Shown: positions 7,407 to 16,144, counted from the stretch's first letter. The stretch is 51,084 nucleotides of DNA from OCS116 cluster bacterium AG-390-I16 (GCA_003279705.1 QCGZ01000007.1:1-51084); one strand, 5' to 3'. Notes: generated by a model from the sequence alone, not told the origin. Numbers and translations: made by a program.

Positions 7407-8702
7407 ATGGAAAGTAAAAAAGAGAATACTTCTAGTTTAGGTCTTGGAATAAGAGTTAAAACTCTTGTTAATTTGAGATGGATAGCTGTATTAGGTCAAA
7501 CTATTACATGCTTTATTGTTCATTATTTTTTAAATTTTGAGTTACCATGGACTGAGGTATCTCTTACAATATTGGCCCTGGCTATTTCTAATTTTGCTCT
7601 TTACCCAGGTTATTCAATTAATAATAGACTTAACGAAACTTCGACAACATTTGTAATCGCTGCAGATATAATTCAATTAGCCTTGATGATATTTTTTACT
7701 GGAGGACTTTCAAATCCATTTGTCGTTTTATTTTTAACCCATATAGCTATAACTGTTACAAGTCTCCCAATACGATCTACATCAATATTAATTATTTTAA
7801 CGATTTTCCTGATAACTATCCTAGGGTTTTTCAATTATCCTTTAGTAAATGAAAGTTTAGATTTAACTATCCCATTAATTTTTATTATTGGGATGTGGAT
7901 TTCATTATTTGTAACTATTTTATTTTTAACTTTTTATGCCGGTGGACTTACTGATGATTCACGTAAAACTTCTGCTGCATTGAAAATTGCAGAGGATTTA
8001 TTAGTCAATGAGAAAAATTTATCTTCTCTAGATGGTCTTGCTGCAGCAGCAGCTCATCACTTAGGGACACCTCTGGGGACAATAAGTCTTATCGCAAATG
8101 AATTAAAAAATGAAAATGATATACCTGATAGTGCAAAAAAGGATTTAATAATTCTTTCTGATGAAGTTGAGAAATGTAAGGCTATACTTGGTTCCCTTGG
8201 TGAAAAACCTTCAAGCGATGACGATTTAATTACTAAAATTGAACTTCAAGCATTATTGGAAGAGCTTTGTGAGTTAATTAAGGCCAAGGGAATAGAGTTT
8301 GTTATTAATTTTCAGAATAATGATCCAAATTTAAAAAAATTCTTATTATTAAGAAGATCTGAATTATTACTTGGATTATCAAATATTGTTGAAAATGCAG
8401 CTGATTTTACTTCAAGCATTGTTGAGCTAAACGTTAATTATAATAATGAAAATATTGAATTAAAAATTCAAGATAATGGTAATGGTTTCTCAAATTCAGT
8501 TTTAAATAGATTAGGGGATCCATATGTTTCTTCGAGAACTAATTCACAAAAAGAAGATAAAGGATCAGGCTTAGGTTTAGGATTTTTTATTTCTAAAACA
8601 TTACTTGAAAGGTTGGGAATAAGAATTAGCGCTTATAATAGGCCATTACCGCAGACTGGTGCAATAGTATCTATTATAATACCGACTGGCAAAAGGGTTT
8701 AA
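7407..8702 (+). CDS. regB: RegB/PrrB/ActS-type redox sensor histidine kinase (431 aa)
   Basis: The N-terminus RVKTLVNLRWIAVLGQ is characteristic of RegB proteins. Six membrane helices fill residues about 22-178. The quinone-sensing motif GGLSNPF occurs at 99-105. The dimerisation/phosphoacceptor segment AAAAHHLGTPLGT is near 213-225, and Cys257 (EKCKAIL) lies where RegB carries its redox-active cysteine. The ATPase domain has N-box VENAADF, G1 DNGNGF and G2 GSGLGLGF. In this family the kinase senses quinone pool and redox state and phosphorylates RegA to control respiration, carbon and nitrogen genes. The residue after the acceptor His217 is His instead of the usual Glu. The regulator follows 29 bp downstream. 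Confidence 0.93.
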   Translation: MESKKENTSSLGLGIRVKTLVNLRWIAVLGQTITCFIVHYFLNFELPWTEVSLTILALAISNFALYPGYSINNRLNETSTTFVIAADIIQLALMIFFTGGLSNPFVVLFLTHIAITVTSLPIRSTSILIILTIFLITILGFFNYPLVNESLDLTIPLIFIIGMWISLFVTILFLTFYAGGLTDDSRKTSAALKIAEDLLVNEKNLSSLDGLAAAAAHHLGTPLGTISLIANELKNENDIPDSAKKDLIILSDEVEKCKAILGSLGEKPSSDDDLITKIELQALLEELCELIKAKGIEFVINFQNNDPNLKKFLLLRRSELLLGLSNIVENAADFTSSIVELNVNYNNENIELKIQDNGNGFSNSVLNRLGDPYVSSRTNSQKEDKGSGLGLGFFISKTLLERLGIRISAYNRPLPQTGAIVSIIIPTGKRV

Positions 8703-8731
8703 AATTAAAAAAAGATAACTATATTATTAAT

Positions 8732-9271
8732 ATGAGTAATTCAGAAATAAATAAAAATATTATTATCGTTGATGATGATCAGACGTGGCTTAATCAACTT
8801 TCTAGAGCCTTTGAGAGAAGGGATCACAATACTTATGTTGCGAAATCAGTTTCAGAGGCAAAAGACATAATTGCTAAGAATGATATTCATTACGGAGTTA
8901 TTGATTTAAGGCTTGATGATGGTGACGGGCTGGAAGTTATTTTAGAGCTTCAGAAAAAGAATCCAAAATCTAGGTCAGTCATACTAACCGGTTTTGGAAA
9001 CATTGCTAATGCAGTTTCAGCTATCAAGGTTGGAGCAATAGATTATTTATCAAAGCCAGCTGGAATTGATGATATATGTTCAGCTCTTTTTGCTTCCCCA
9101 AGCGAGAAGGCCTCACCTCCTGAAGAACCAATGAGTGCTAACAGGGTAAGATGGGAGCATATACAAAGAGTATATGAATTATGTGATAAAAATGTTTCTG
9201 AAACGGCAAGAAGGCTGAAAATGCATAGGCGAACTCTTCAAAGAATATTATCAAAAAGAGCACCTAACTAG
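8732..9271 (+). CDS. regA: RegA/PrrA/ActR-type response regulator (179 aa)
   Basis: The receiver domain (residues 9-118) has the acidic pocket VDDDQ (13-17), phosphoacceptor Asp58 (YGVIDLRL), Thr in ILTGFG and Lys in YLSKPA. A proline-rich hinge follows (SPPEEPMSANRVRWEHIQ), then a Fis-type helix-turn-helix (ETARRLKMHRRTLQRIL). The linker and DNA-binding helix are nearly invariant in alphaproteobacterial RegA proteins, so the assignment is secure. It acts as a global redox-responsive transcription factor with the upstream kinase. It ends convergently with the CinA-like gene, overlapping it by 8 bp, so the two transcripts must be antisense at their 3' ends. Confidence 0.96.
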   Translation: MSNSEINKNIIIVDDDQTWLNQLSRAFERRDHNTYVAKSVSEAKDIIAKNDIHYGVIDLRLDDGDGLEVILELQKKNPKSRSVILTGFGNIANAVSAIKVGAIDYLSKPAGIDDICSALFASPSEKASPPEEPMSANRVRWEHIQRVYELCDKNVSETARRLKMHRRTLQRILSKRAPN

Positions 9272-9755
9272 TTTTTAGAATTTCAAAAAATTGCTCTAAA
9301 GCAGCTTTTGTAAAAGCCTCCATATTTTCTATTCTAATTTCTGAATTTGTATATATGTGTGATGTTTTTTCTTTTTTACCAGCGATAGCAAAGCACGAAT
9401 ACCCTGCCGGATCACCATACCCATTACCCGATGGACCAGCTGCCCCACTTTCACCAATTGCCCAATCAGTTTCGTACAAGCCACATGCTTTTTGAGCAAT
9501 TAGTAATGCAAATGGTTCACTGCTGGACCTAATATTTTTTTCTTTTAGTTCTCTTATTCTTAGATCCGTTATAGCCCTTATCGATTGTAAAGTATAAATA
9601 ACCTGACCACCCATATAGTAGGCGGATGCTCCTTCTTGAGATAAAAGGGCTGAAGATATAAGACCTCCCGATGATGACTCAATCACAGAGACAGTTTGTT
9701 TATTTTTTTTTAGTAAACTAGCTATTCCAGAAGATAACTTTACAATATCATTCAT
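9264..9755 (-). CDS. CinA C-terminal-like protein, possibly degenerate at the active site (163 aa)
   Basis: The length and order of motifs match the CinA-C/PncC family: ESSSGGLISSALL near residues 26-38, the GASAYYMGGQVIYT segment, and a Gly-rich GESGAAGPSGNGYGDPAG near 104-121. The family removes the amide of nicotinamide mononucleotide in NAD recycling. Two signatures differ from typical members: ESCTGG is ESSSGG, and the Y-S-N-E-x-K stretch is YTLQSIR, without the lysine. Deamidase activity is therefore doubtful. It is 1 bp from the downstream end of the TIGR03084-like gene, so the two are co-transcribed. Confidence 0.78.
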   Translation of the reverse strand: MNDIVKLSSGIASLLKKNKQTVSVIESSSGGLISSALLSQEGASAYYMGGQVIYTLQSIRAITDLRIRELKEKNIRSSSEPFALLIAQKACGLYETDWAIGESGAAGPSGNGYGDPAGYSCFAIAGKKEKTSHIYTNSEIRIENMEAFTKAALEQFFEILKTS

Positions 9756-9756
9756 T

Positions 9757-10569
9757 TTAAATTTTCCTTACGTAACGACTTCCTTTAATTGGAGGATCTT
9801 CTGGAGGCCCTGCAAAACATTGAGCGATAGACATCCATTTTTTTGCTATATCTCCTTCAACTTTAAGGTTTGTGTCATTTATATTTCTAACTTGCGTGAC
9901 AACTTTACAAAAATCTGAGGCATCTCCAATTATAGAGTCGTTATTGTTGTCGGTATTCCATTCCCATTTTTTATTTGATGGTGAATTTAATATAATCATT
10001 GGAACTTTTTCAGGTACTTCAAGAGATCGATTTATAAAAGTCCAACTAAATGTATTGATCCCAATTATGACAATATTTTTTATTCTATCGGTATTTATTC
10101 TATCAATACCCAATTGATCAAAAATTTCTTGCCCGTGAGACCAGGTTTCCATATGTCTGGCTGATATACTTGATCGAACACTCATATCAGGACCAGCCCA
10201 TTTTACCCTTTTTTTTGGGTCAGCCATTGAGAATGCTTCAGCAACCTTAGAGAATTGATCTTTCCAAAGACTAATTAATTCTTTTCCAGAAAGATTTTTT
10301 GATAGTTTTTTTTCATATTCTCTTGCGGTAACTCCACTTTTTACTGCGTTATAAAAATCTTTCATAAATTCAGAAAACCTATCTTCATCTGTTAGAGATA
10401 AATATGCAGCATTATTAAAGACATGAAGATGATATAGGACGTCATTTATAGTCCAATCTTTAAATTGTGTTTTTGATCTAAAAACTTCGTCTTTTTGATC
10501 CTGAAGAATTTCATATAAAGAAATAGACTCTTCTTTAAAATCTTCACTTTGAGTATAATTTTTTGTCAT
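9757..10569 (-). CDS. TIGR03084-like / DinB-fold metal-binding protein (270 aa)
   Basis: The N-terminal four-helix DinB/mycothiol-maleylpyruvate-isomerase-like domain contains WTINDVLYHLHVF with His47, and AGPDMSVRSSISARHMETWSHG with His139, Glu141 and His145, the likely divalent-metal ligands. The combination of AGP-x-MS-x-RS and ARHMETW-x-HGQ is typical of the TIGR03084 group. The C-terminal 100 residues form an SCP2-like domain. Members are thiol-dependent or metal-binding enzymes of unknown substrate; mycothiol is not expected in this organism, so the cofactor is unclear. It is followed 1 bp later by the CinA-like gene. Confidence 0.8.
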   Translation of the reverse strand: MTKNYTQSEDFKEESISLYEILQDQKDEVFRSKTQFKDWTINDVLYHLHVFNNAAYLSLTDEDRFSEFMKDFYNAVKSGVTAREYEKKLSKNLSGKELISLWKDQFSKVAEAFSMADPKKRVKWAGPDMSVRSSISARHMETWSHGQEIFDQLGIDRINTDRIKNIVIIGINTFSWTFINRSLEVPEKVPMIILNSPSNKKWEWNTDNNNDSIIGDASDFCKVVTQVRNINDTNLKVEGDIAKKWMSIAQCFAGPPEDPPIKGSRYVRKI

Positions 10570-10574
10570 TCAAT

Positions 10575-10703
10575 TCAATTCGTAAAATAATAATAAATAA
10601 GTGGCACCCATATTAAAGAGGTTGTTATGGCACCTTTAATAGCCTGATATATTATCCAAAGCCAAAAATAACGTTTACAGAATTCTTTGATACTATTTAA
10701 CAT
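10575..10703 (-). CDS. Small membrane protein, start-coupled to the cysteine synthase gene (42 aa)
   Basis: An ATG at 10701-10703 opens a 42-codon frame ending in TGA at 10575-10577. It begins 1 bp after the TAG of the upstream enzyme gene, so translational coupling is likely. The product is basic and aromatic at the N-terminus (LNSIKEFCKRYFWLW), followed by one or two hydrophobic helices (IIYQAIKGAI, SLIWVPLIYYYF), a typical inner-membrane microprotein with a positive-inside N-terminus. No function is recognised. Without it, the 135 bp between neighbouring genes would be an unusually long gap for this window. Its end lies 5 bp before the start of the TIGR03084-like gene. Confidence 0.65.
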   Translation of the reverse strand: MLNSIKEFCKRYFWLWIIYQAIKGAITTSLIWVPLIYYYFTN

Positions 10704-10704
10704 G

Positions 10705-11703
10705 CTAGAGCCAATTTGGTATTGGTAAATTATTTTCTTTTAAAAAACTAGCGTTAAACATCTTATTTTGATAACGATTTGCTAAATCGCATAATATAGT
10801 AACTATTATTTTACCCTCTCCTAATTCTTTTGCTAATTTTTTTGCTCCAGCAATATTTATTCCAGAGGATAATCCAAGAAATAAGCCTTCAAACTCTATT
10901 AGATCGTATAAAATTTTCAAGGCTTCTTCGTCTTCAACTCTAAAAGGATGATCAAGGTGCATACCTTTTATATTTTCAGTTTCTCTTCCTTGGCCAATAC
11001 CTTCAGTAATTGATGAGCCCTCGGCCTTAAGCTCTCCATTTTTAAAAAAATTGTACATGGCTGCTCCCATTGGATCTGCCAAACCAATTTTTATTTTTTG
11101 ATTTTTTGATTTTAAATAAGCTCCTACGCCAGATAATGTACCTCCAGTTCCAATAGCGCAAATAAAAGCATCAATTTTTCCATTCGTTTGAGCCCATATT
11201 TCTGGACCAGTTGTGTTAATATGAGCTTCTCTATTTGCAGTATTATCAAATTGATTTGCCCAAAATGCTCCATTTTCAAGCTCATTATTGAGTTTCTCTG
11301 CTAATTTTCCTGAATATTTAATATAATTATTATCATCCTTGTAAGGAACTGCAGGTACTTCAATTAATTTCGCACCTGAGAATCTAATAGCATCTTTTTT
11401 TTCTTGAGATTGTGTATCGGGTATTACAATTGTTGTCTTATATCCCAGAGCGTTCCCAACCAATGAGAGACCAATACCAGTATTACCAGCAGTCCCTTCA
11501 ACTATCATTCCTCCTTTTTTAATTAATTGTTTTTTTTCAGCATTTTTAATTATAGATAATGCCGCCCTATCCTTCACAGACTGCCCAGGGTTAAGGAACT
11601 CAGCTTTTCCATAAATTTTACAACCAGTTTCCTCAGAAGCACCTTTTAAATATATCAAAGGTGTATTGCCAATCATTCCAACTATGTTATTTTTTTCCTG
11701 CAT
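10705..11703 (-). CDS. cysK: Cysteine synthase A-type PLP enzyme (332 aa)
   Basis: A fold-type II PLP enzyme. IGNTPLIYLK lies near residues 11-20. The PLP lysine is Lys44 in GQSVKDRAA. The substrate loop is EGTAGNTGIGLS, the phosphate-binding loop is AIGTGGTLSGVG, and the C-terminal cofactor loop is GLSSGINIAGA. The EGTAGNTG variant and the closing segment ILCDLANRYQNKMFN match the alphaproteobacterial cysteine synthase branch that converts O-acetylserine and sulfide to cysteine. A related beta-replacement reaction cannot be excluded. It is divergent from the 1022-residue TonB receptor gene (96 bp between starts) and heads an operon with the small membrane protein, TIGR03084-like and CinA-like genes. 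Confidence 0.88.
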   Translation of the reverse strand: MQEKNNIVGMIGNTPLIYLKGASEETGCKIYGKAEFLNPGQSVKDRAALSIIKNAEKKQLIKKGGMIVEGTAGNTGIGLSLVGNALGYKTTIVIPDTQSQEKKDAIRFSGAKLIEVPAVPYKDDNNYIKYSGKLAEKLNNELENGAFWANQFDNTANREAHINTTGPEIWAQTNGKIDAFICAIGTGGTLSGVGAYLKSKNQKIKIGLADPMGAAMYNFFKNGELKAEGSSITEGIGQGRETENIKGMHLDHPFRVEDEEALKILYDLIEFEGLFLGLSSGINIAGAKKLAKELGEGKIIVTILCDLANRYQNKMFNASFLKENNLPIPNWL

Positions 11704-11799
11704 TTTACCTTTATGTCACATCCTAAAATGTATATTTATCTTTAAATTTTTTGTTTTATTATCTACAAGGGTAAGAACAAAATTTAAGTAGAAAATATC

Positions 11800-14700
11800 A
11801 TGAAAATACTCGATTATAAAATTTTTAAAATTACTATTTTTCACTTTATTATTCTCATGTTAATTACGCCTTTTCCATTGAAAGCAACTGAAAGTGATAT
11901 TGAGGAAATATTAGTTGTTGGGAGTAGAATAAATAGTCAAAATTTAAAGAAAATTTTGCCGGTAACCATTATTAACTCTGAAGAGCTGAAAGTTTTAGGT
12001 ATTGACTCTGGCGATGATCTTATAATGAGTCTCGTTGAAAACGGTACTAACCGATTTAATGATGCAGGTAATGCAATAGCTGGCGTAAATAGTGCTCGCG
12101 GTGATATGGGTGCATTTAATCTAAGAAATCTAGGAACTGGTAATACTCTTGTTCTTATGAATGGGAGAAGGTTGATTAATTCACCAAGTTTTCAATCCGA
12201 GTCAGTAGGTGGAAGTTTTGTCCCCGTTAATTCTGTTAATACAAATATTATATCTGTTAATGGTATTGAAAGAGTTGAGGTTTTAAGAGATGGTTCTTCA
12301 GCAATATATGGCGCTGATGCTGTCGCAGGAGTTATTAATTTTGTAACTAAAAAAAATAGAGAGGGTTTTGAATTTAATTTTAAAAATTCTGAATTTGAGA
12401 ATTTTGATAGATCTGATTACCAGTTTGGTTTTGTTTATGGATCAAGCTTTAACTCAAGTAGAACTAATATTAATATTAGTTACAATCATTATGAAAGGGA
12501 ACCAATTAAGGCTAGTGAAGATAAAAGAATGGGTATTTCTGATTGGAGAGACTTCCCTGAAATTGCCAGTACTGAATGGGCAACGACAAGATTTAGAAGA
12601 AATTCTATAAATTCACCTTATGGACAATTTGATTTCGTTGATAATATAAAAGGATATGAGTTTTATAAAGAAAGAGGCCTAACTGATAGTTCAGGAGAAT
12701 TTGAAATTTTTCCATCATCAGACCCAAAGTGTTTAGCTGATCTCGGAAATCAATCTTGTATTGCTAAAGATACTTCAACTAAGCGATATAATTTAAATCA
12801 AGAAAGGTGGGTAGTATCAGATTTAGAAAGAGATAATTTTCAGTTTGACCTTTCGCATGAATTTAAAAATGGTGTAGAAGGTTTTACTGAATTTTCTTTT
12901 TATAAATCAAAAACTAAACAAAATAATAGTCCATCAGCAGCATTTTCTTCCTCTAAATTAGTAGTTCCGTCAAGTAATTATTGGAATCCATTTGGTGCAA
13001 AAACCTTTGCTGATGGTGCTATAAATCCTAATCGTTTAAGCGAGAATGATGCCCCTGGAATTCCTGAGGAAGGATTATCTATAATTATAGATAATTATCG
13101 TTATGTAGATGTAGGGCCAAGAAAGATAAATGTTGAAAAAGATACTTATAGAATACTGCAAGGTTTTAGAGGGTCGTTTAATAATTGGGATTGGGAAATT
13201 GCTGGATTTATTTCCGAAGCTTCATCTGACGATATTACAAGTAATAGATTATCTAATTCTTTAATGGAGCAAGCTTTATCAATTTCTACTCCTGAGGCTT
13301 ATAATCCATTTAATGGTGGTGGAGATTTCGATAAATATCTTCTTACAGGTCAAGACGGAACACCAAGCATAGATGGTGCAATTCAAAACGCAATTATCGA
13401 TGTTTATAGGAAAGGTAAGAGAAAACTAAATAGTATTGATTTTAGATTTAATAATGTTGATTTTATTAAAAGTCCTGGTGGATTTACATCTATAGTTCTT
13501 GGTGCTGAGTATCGTGAGGATTCTTTTGAAGATGATAGAGATCCAAGACTTGACGGAACTATCCAATATACTGATAGGGATGGTGATACATTTCCATTTG
13601 TTAGTGATGTTATGAATTCCAGCCCTACGCCTGATAACTCAGGGAAAAGAGATGTTTTCTCAGCCTTTGTTGAATTTGGAATACCTTTGATATCTAATGA
13701 AATGGGGGTTCCTTTTATTAAAAATTTTAATCTTCAGCTGGCGGCTAGATATGAGGACTTTTCTGATATTGGCAGTAAATCAGTGCCAAAAATAAGTTTT
13801 GGTTGGCAGGTAGATGATAGTTTTTATTTTAGAGGTTCATGGTCAAAAGGATTTAGAGCTCCTAATCTTGTCCAGGTTAATGAGACAATAGTATCGAGAC
13901 AAATTTTCGGAGTTGATGCTCTCCTATGTCTTCAACAAATAAATAACAACGGTGAGATAGATTATTGTGATTATTCATTTCAAAGAGTTGCAAGGGGTAG
14001 TAAAAATTTAAGGCCCGAGGAGTCTACGAATATTTCTCTGGGAATTATTTATGAACCAAAAAATATTGATAATTTAGTCTTTACTATTGATTGGTGGGAG
14101 ATTGAAAAAGAGGACACTATAGGCTTATTTGGAGAGGATAATATTCTTTTATCTGATTTAGTCTTAAGGATGGAGACAAATAATATTTCAGATTGTTCTT
14201 TAGTTCAGTCAAGTCCTTTTGTTTTTCGGGACGCACTGGAAGAAAATGAGATTCAAGATTACCTTAAAGCTGGAATTTGTCCTGCAGGAAGAGTAACTCG
14301 TGTTGAGGAAAAGTATAGAAATCTTGATACAAGAATTATAAGCGGTTTTGATTTTTCAACTCGTTACTTTGTTAACAGCGATTATGGAAATTTTAATTTT
14401 ATAGTTAATATTTCTAAATTAGAAAAATTCAGACAAAAGGCAGGAAATGATTTTATTGAGTTAATAGATGCTCAAGAAAAAGATATTATTCCTGAGGAAT
14501 TAGCAATTACAGGTTTTTCTGATTTAATTGAAAAAGATGGTTCTCCAAAAATTCAGGCTAATTTTAAATTTCTTTGGAATAGAGGATCTTGGGGCCTTGG
14601 TTTGTTTGGCCGTCACATAGGTGAATTCTATGAAACAAGAAATAAATTATCTGATGGAAGGCTATGGAAGGTTAAAGCTTATAATACAATTAACACTTTT

Positions 14701-14868
14701 ATAGATTATAATTTTAAAATATCTGGCTCTCAATCAAATTTACGGTTTGGTATTAATAATATCGCCGATGAGAGAGCTCCCCTGGCATCTGATATATTTG
14801 GTTACTATATTGATAAACATGATAATCTAGGTAGATCTTACTACATTAATTTTATCCATAGATATTAG
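11800..14868 (+). CDS. TonB-dependent outer-membrane receptor (1022 aa)
   Basis: The signal peptide covers residues 1-29 (FHFIILMLITPFPLKA), followed by EEILVVGSR at 35-43, the usual TonB-box region. The plug holds FNLRNLGTGNTLVLMNGRRL and VEVLRDGSSAIYGADAVAGVINFVT, typical of the large receptor class with a long barrel and extended external loops. The C-terminus ends in tyrosine (INFIHRY), suiting BAM recognition. It is about 150-230 residues longer than the other two complete receptors here. Its stop is 4 bp before an exported M14 carboxypeptidase, so the pair is almost certainly one transcription unit, which points to peptides or peptide-linked ligands as cargo (inference). Confidence 0.95.
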   Translation: MKILDYKIFKITIFHFIILMLITPFPLKATESDIEEILVVGSRINSQNLKKILPVTIINSEELKVLGIDSGDDLIMSLVENGTNRFNDAGNAIAGVNSARGDMGAFNLRNLGTGNTLVLMNGRRLINSPSFQSESVGGSFVPVNSVNTNIISVNGIERVEVLRDGSSAIYGADAVAGVINFVTKKNREGFEFNFKNSEFENFDRSDYQFGFVYGSSFNSSRTNINISYNHYEREPIKASEDKRMGISDWRDFPEIASTEWATTRFRRNSINSPYGQFDFVDNIKGYEFYKERGLTDSSGEFEIFPSSDPKCLADLGNQSCIAKDTSTKRYNLNQERWVVSDLERDNFQFDLSHEFKNGVEGFTEFSFYKSKTKQNNSPSAAFSSSKLVVPSSNYWNPFGAKTFADGAINPNRLSENDAPGIPEEGLSIIIDNYRYVDVGPRKINVEKDTYRILQGFRGSFNNWDWEIAGFISEASSDDITSNRLSNSLMEQALSISTPEAYNPFNGGGDFDKYLLTGQDGTPSIDGAIQNAIIDVYRKGKRKLNSIDFRFNNVDFIKSPGGFTSIVLGAEYREDSFEDDRDPRLDGTIQYTDRDGDTFPFVSDVMNSSPTPDNSGKRDVFSAFVEFGIPLISNEMGVPFIKNFNLQLAARYEDFSDIGSKSVPKISFGWQVDDSFYFRGSWSKGFRAPNLVQVNETIVSRQIFGVDALLCLQQINNNGEIDYCDYSFQRVARGSKNLRPEESTNISLGIIYEPKNIDNLVFTIDWWEIEKEDTIGLFGEDNILLSDLVLRMETNNISDCSLVQSSPFVFRDALEENEIQDYLKAGICPAGRVTRVEEKYRNLDTRIISGFDFSTRYFVNSDYGNFNFIVNISKLEKFRQKAGNDFIELIDAQEKDIIPEELAITGFSDLIEKDGSPKIQANFKFLWNRGSWGLGLFGRHIGEFYETRNKLSDGRLWKVKAYNTINTFIDYNFKISGSQSNLRFGINNIADERAPLASDIFGYYIDKHDNLGRSYYINFIHRY

Positions 14869-14872
14869 ACAA

Positions 14873-16144
14873 ATGAGAGTTTTTCTTTTTTTGTCACTTT
14901 TTTTTGTTTGTGACTATACCTTTGCTTCTATTAAACAAGATAGCCAAAAATGTACTACCGATTTAGTCACAATTGATTTTAATTTTTCCGGTGGAGGTAA
15001 TTCAGTTTGTGAAGTTATATCCTCAGATCATATTAAAATATTAGTAAAACCTGAGTCCAAAGATTCTATTAACCCAAGCCCATGGTACGCATTTCGAAAA
15101 TCAAAGCATATAAAAAAAATTCTTTTAGAGCTTGATTATGGAGAGTATGAGCATAGATATTTTCCAAAAATAAAAAAAATTAACAGCGGCTGGGAAAGAC
15201 TAAATAAGAGTGATATTTTATTAAAAAATGATGGTAAAAATGTTTTTATAAATTTTTATCCATCAAAGGAAGATCAATATATATCATCACAGGAATTGAT
15301 CACTGAGGATTGGTACGAAGATTGGTATAAAATTTTAAAAAAGAACAAATTTTTGAAAAGTAAGATCATTGGATATTCTGTTCAAAATCGTCCAATTAAA
15401 GCATTTTTTTCAAATGAGAATATTAATAATCCATTTATTTTAATCTTGGGCCGTCAGCACCCCCCAGAGGTTTCTTCAGTATTTGCAATAAAGGGTTTTG
15501 TAAATGAACTAATTGGAAATATTAATTTATCAGAAAAATTTTTATCAAAATACAATATATTTTTTGTTCCTTTAATGAACCCTGATGGCGTTGAGAATGG
15601 TTTTTGGCGTTATAATTATAATAAAAAGGACCTAAATCGAGATTGGGATAATTTTTTTCAACCCGAAACTTATTCAGTTAAGAATTTTCTTGATAATTTA
15701 AAAAATAGAAATCAACCTATTTTATATATAGATTTTCATTCAACTTATAAAAATATTTTTTATATTAGCGATGCACAACTTACAAATTCTCAGCCTAGTT
15801 TTTTATTAAATTGGTTAGAAAAATCTAGGTTAGAATTATCTAAAATCGGTTATAATTTTTCTATTAAAGAGTCTTATACAAATAGCAACAAGATATCGAA
15901 AAATTATTTCCACAATAAATACAATATACCTTCTATGACTTATGAAGTCTCAGATACTGAAGAAAGATCTAAAATTACTAAATCTTCCAAGATTCTTGCT
16001 AGGAATTTAATAACTATCTTATTAAATCCTGAAGATAAAATTATTGATATGGCGGAGAGGAAGGGATTCGAACCCTCGAGACGGTTACCCGTCTACACGC
16101 TTTCCAAGCGTGCGCCTTCGACCACTCGGCCACCTCTCCATTAA
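14873..16144 (+). CDS. Secreted M14-family zinc carboxypeptidase; reading frame runs through an antisense tRNA (423 aa as read)
   Basis: The signal peptide covers residues 1-18 ([15 protein letters not shown]). Zinc ligands are His196 and Glu199 (GRQHPPE) and His289 (IDFHST). The substrate-binding Asn-Arg pair is in DLNRDWD near 253-259, and the catalytic Glu is at 358 (MTYEVSD). All active-site elements of an M14 metallocarboxypeptidase are present, in a periplasmic enzyme. The domain ends near residue 390. The last 31 residues, from Met393, are the antisense translation of the tRNA-Ser gene at 16050-16139, and the first stop (16142-16144) lies just past it. The natural terminus may be this one, or a stop may have been lost. 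It follows the 1022-residue TonB receptor by 4 bp. Confidence 0.88.
   Translation: MRVFLFLSLFFVCDYTFASIKQDSQKCTTDLVTIDFNFSGGGNSVCEVISSDHIKILVKPESKDSINPSPWYAFRKSKHIKKILLELDYGEYEHRYFPKIKKINSGWERLNKSDILLKNDGKNVFINFYPSKEDQYISSQELITEDWYEDWYKILKKNKFLKSKIIGYSVQNRPIKAFFSNENINNPFILILGRQHPPEVSSVFAIKGFVNELIGNINLSEKFLSKYNIFFVPLMNPDGVENGFWRYNYNKKDLNRDWDNFFQPETYSVKNFLDNLKNRNQPILYIDFHSTYKNIFYISDAQLTNSQPSFLLNWLEKSRLELSKIGYNFSIKESYTNSNKISKNYFHNKYNIPSMTYEVSDTEERSKITKSSKILARNLITILLNPEDKIIDMAERKGFEPSRRLPVYTLSKRAPSTTRPPLH
16050..16139 (-). tRNA. tRNA-Ser(GGA)
   Basis: A 90-nt class II tRNA. Acceptor stem GGAGAGG (16133-16139, minus strand) pairs with CCTCTCC (16054-16060), followed by G73 and an encoded CCA (16050-16052). 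The anticodon stem CACGC/GCGTG encloses the loop TTGGAAA with anticodon GGA at 16103-16105. A variable arm and the T-loop sequence GGTTCGAATCC are present. It would decode UCC and UCU. It begins 18 bp after the lepA stop on the same strand and overlaps the 3' end of the carboxypeptidase reading frame on the other strand. Confidence 0.97.

Noticed and set aside
16050-16139. A separate protein-coding gene with the sequence [12 protein letters not shown]...
   Set aside because: This is the known false protein from antisense translation of tRNA-Ser; the tRNA fold with GGA anticodon is complete. It is listed only as the tail of the carboxypeptidase frame.
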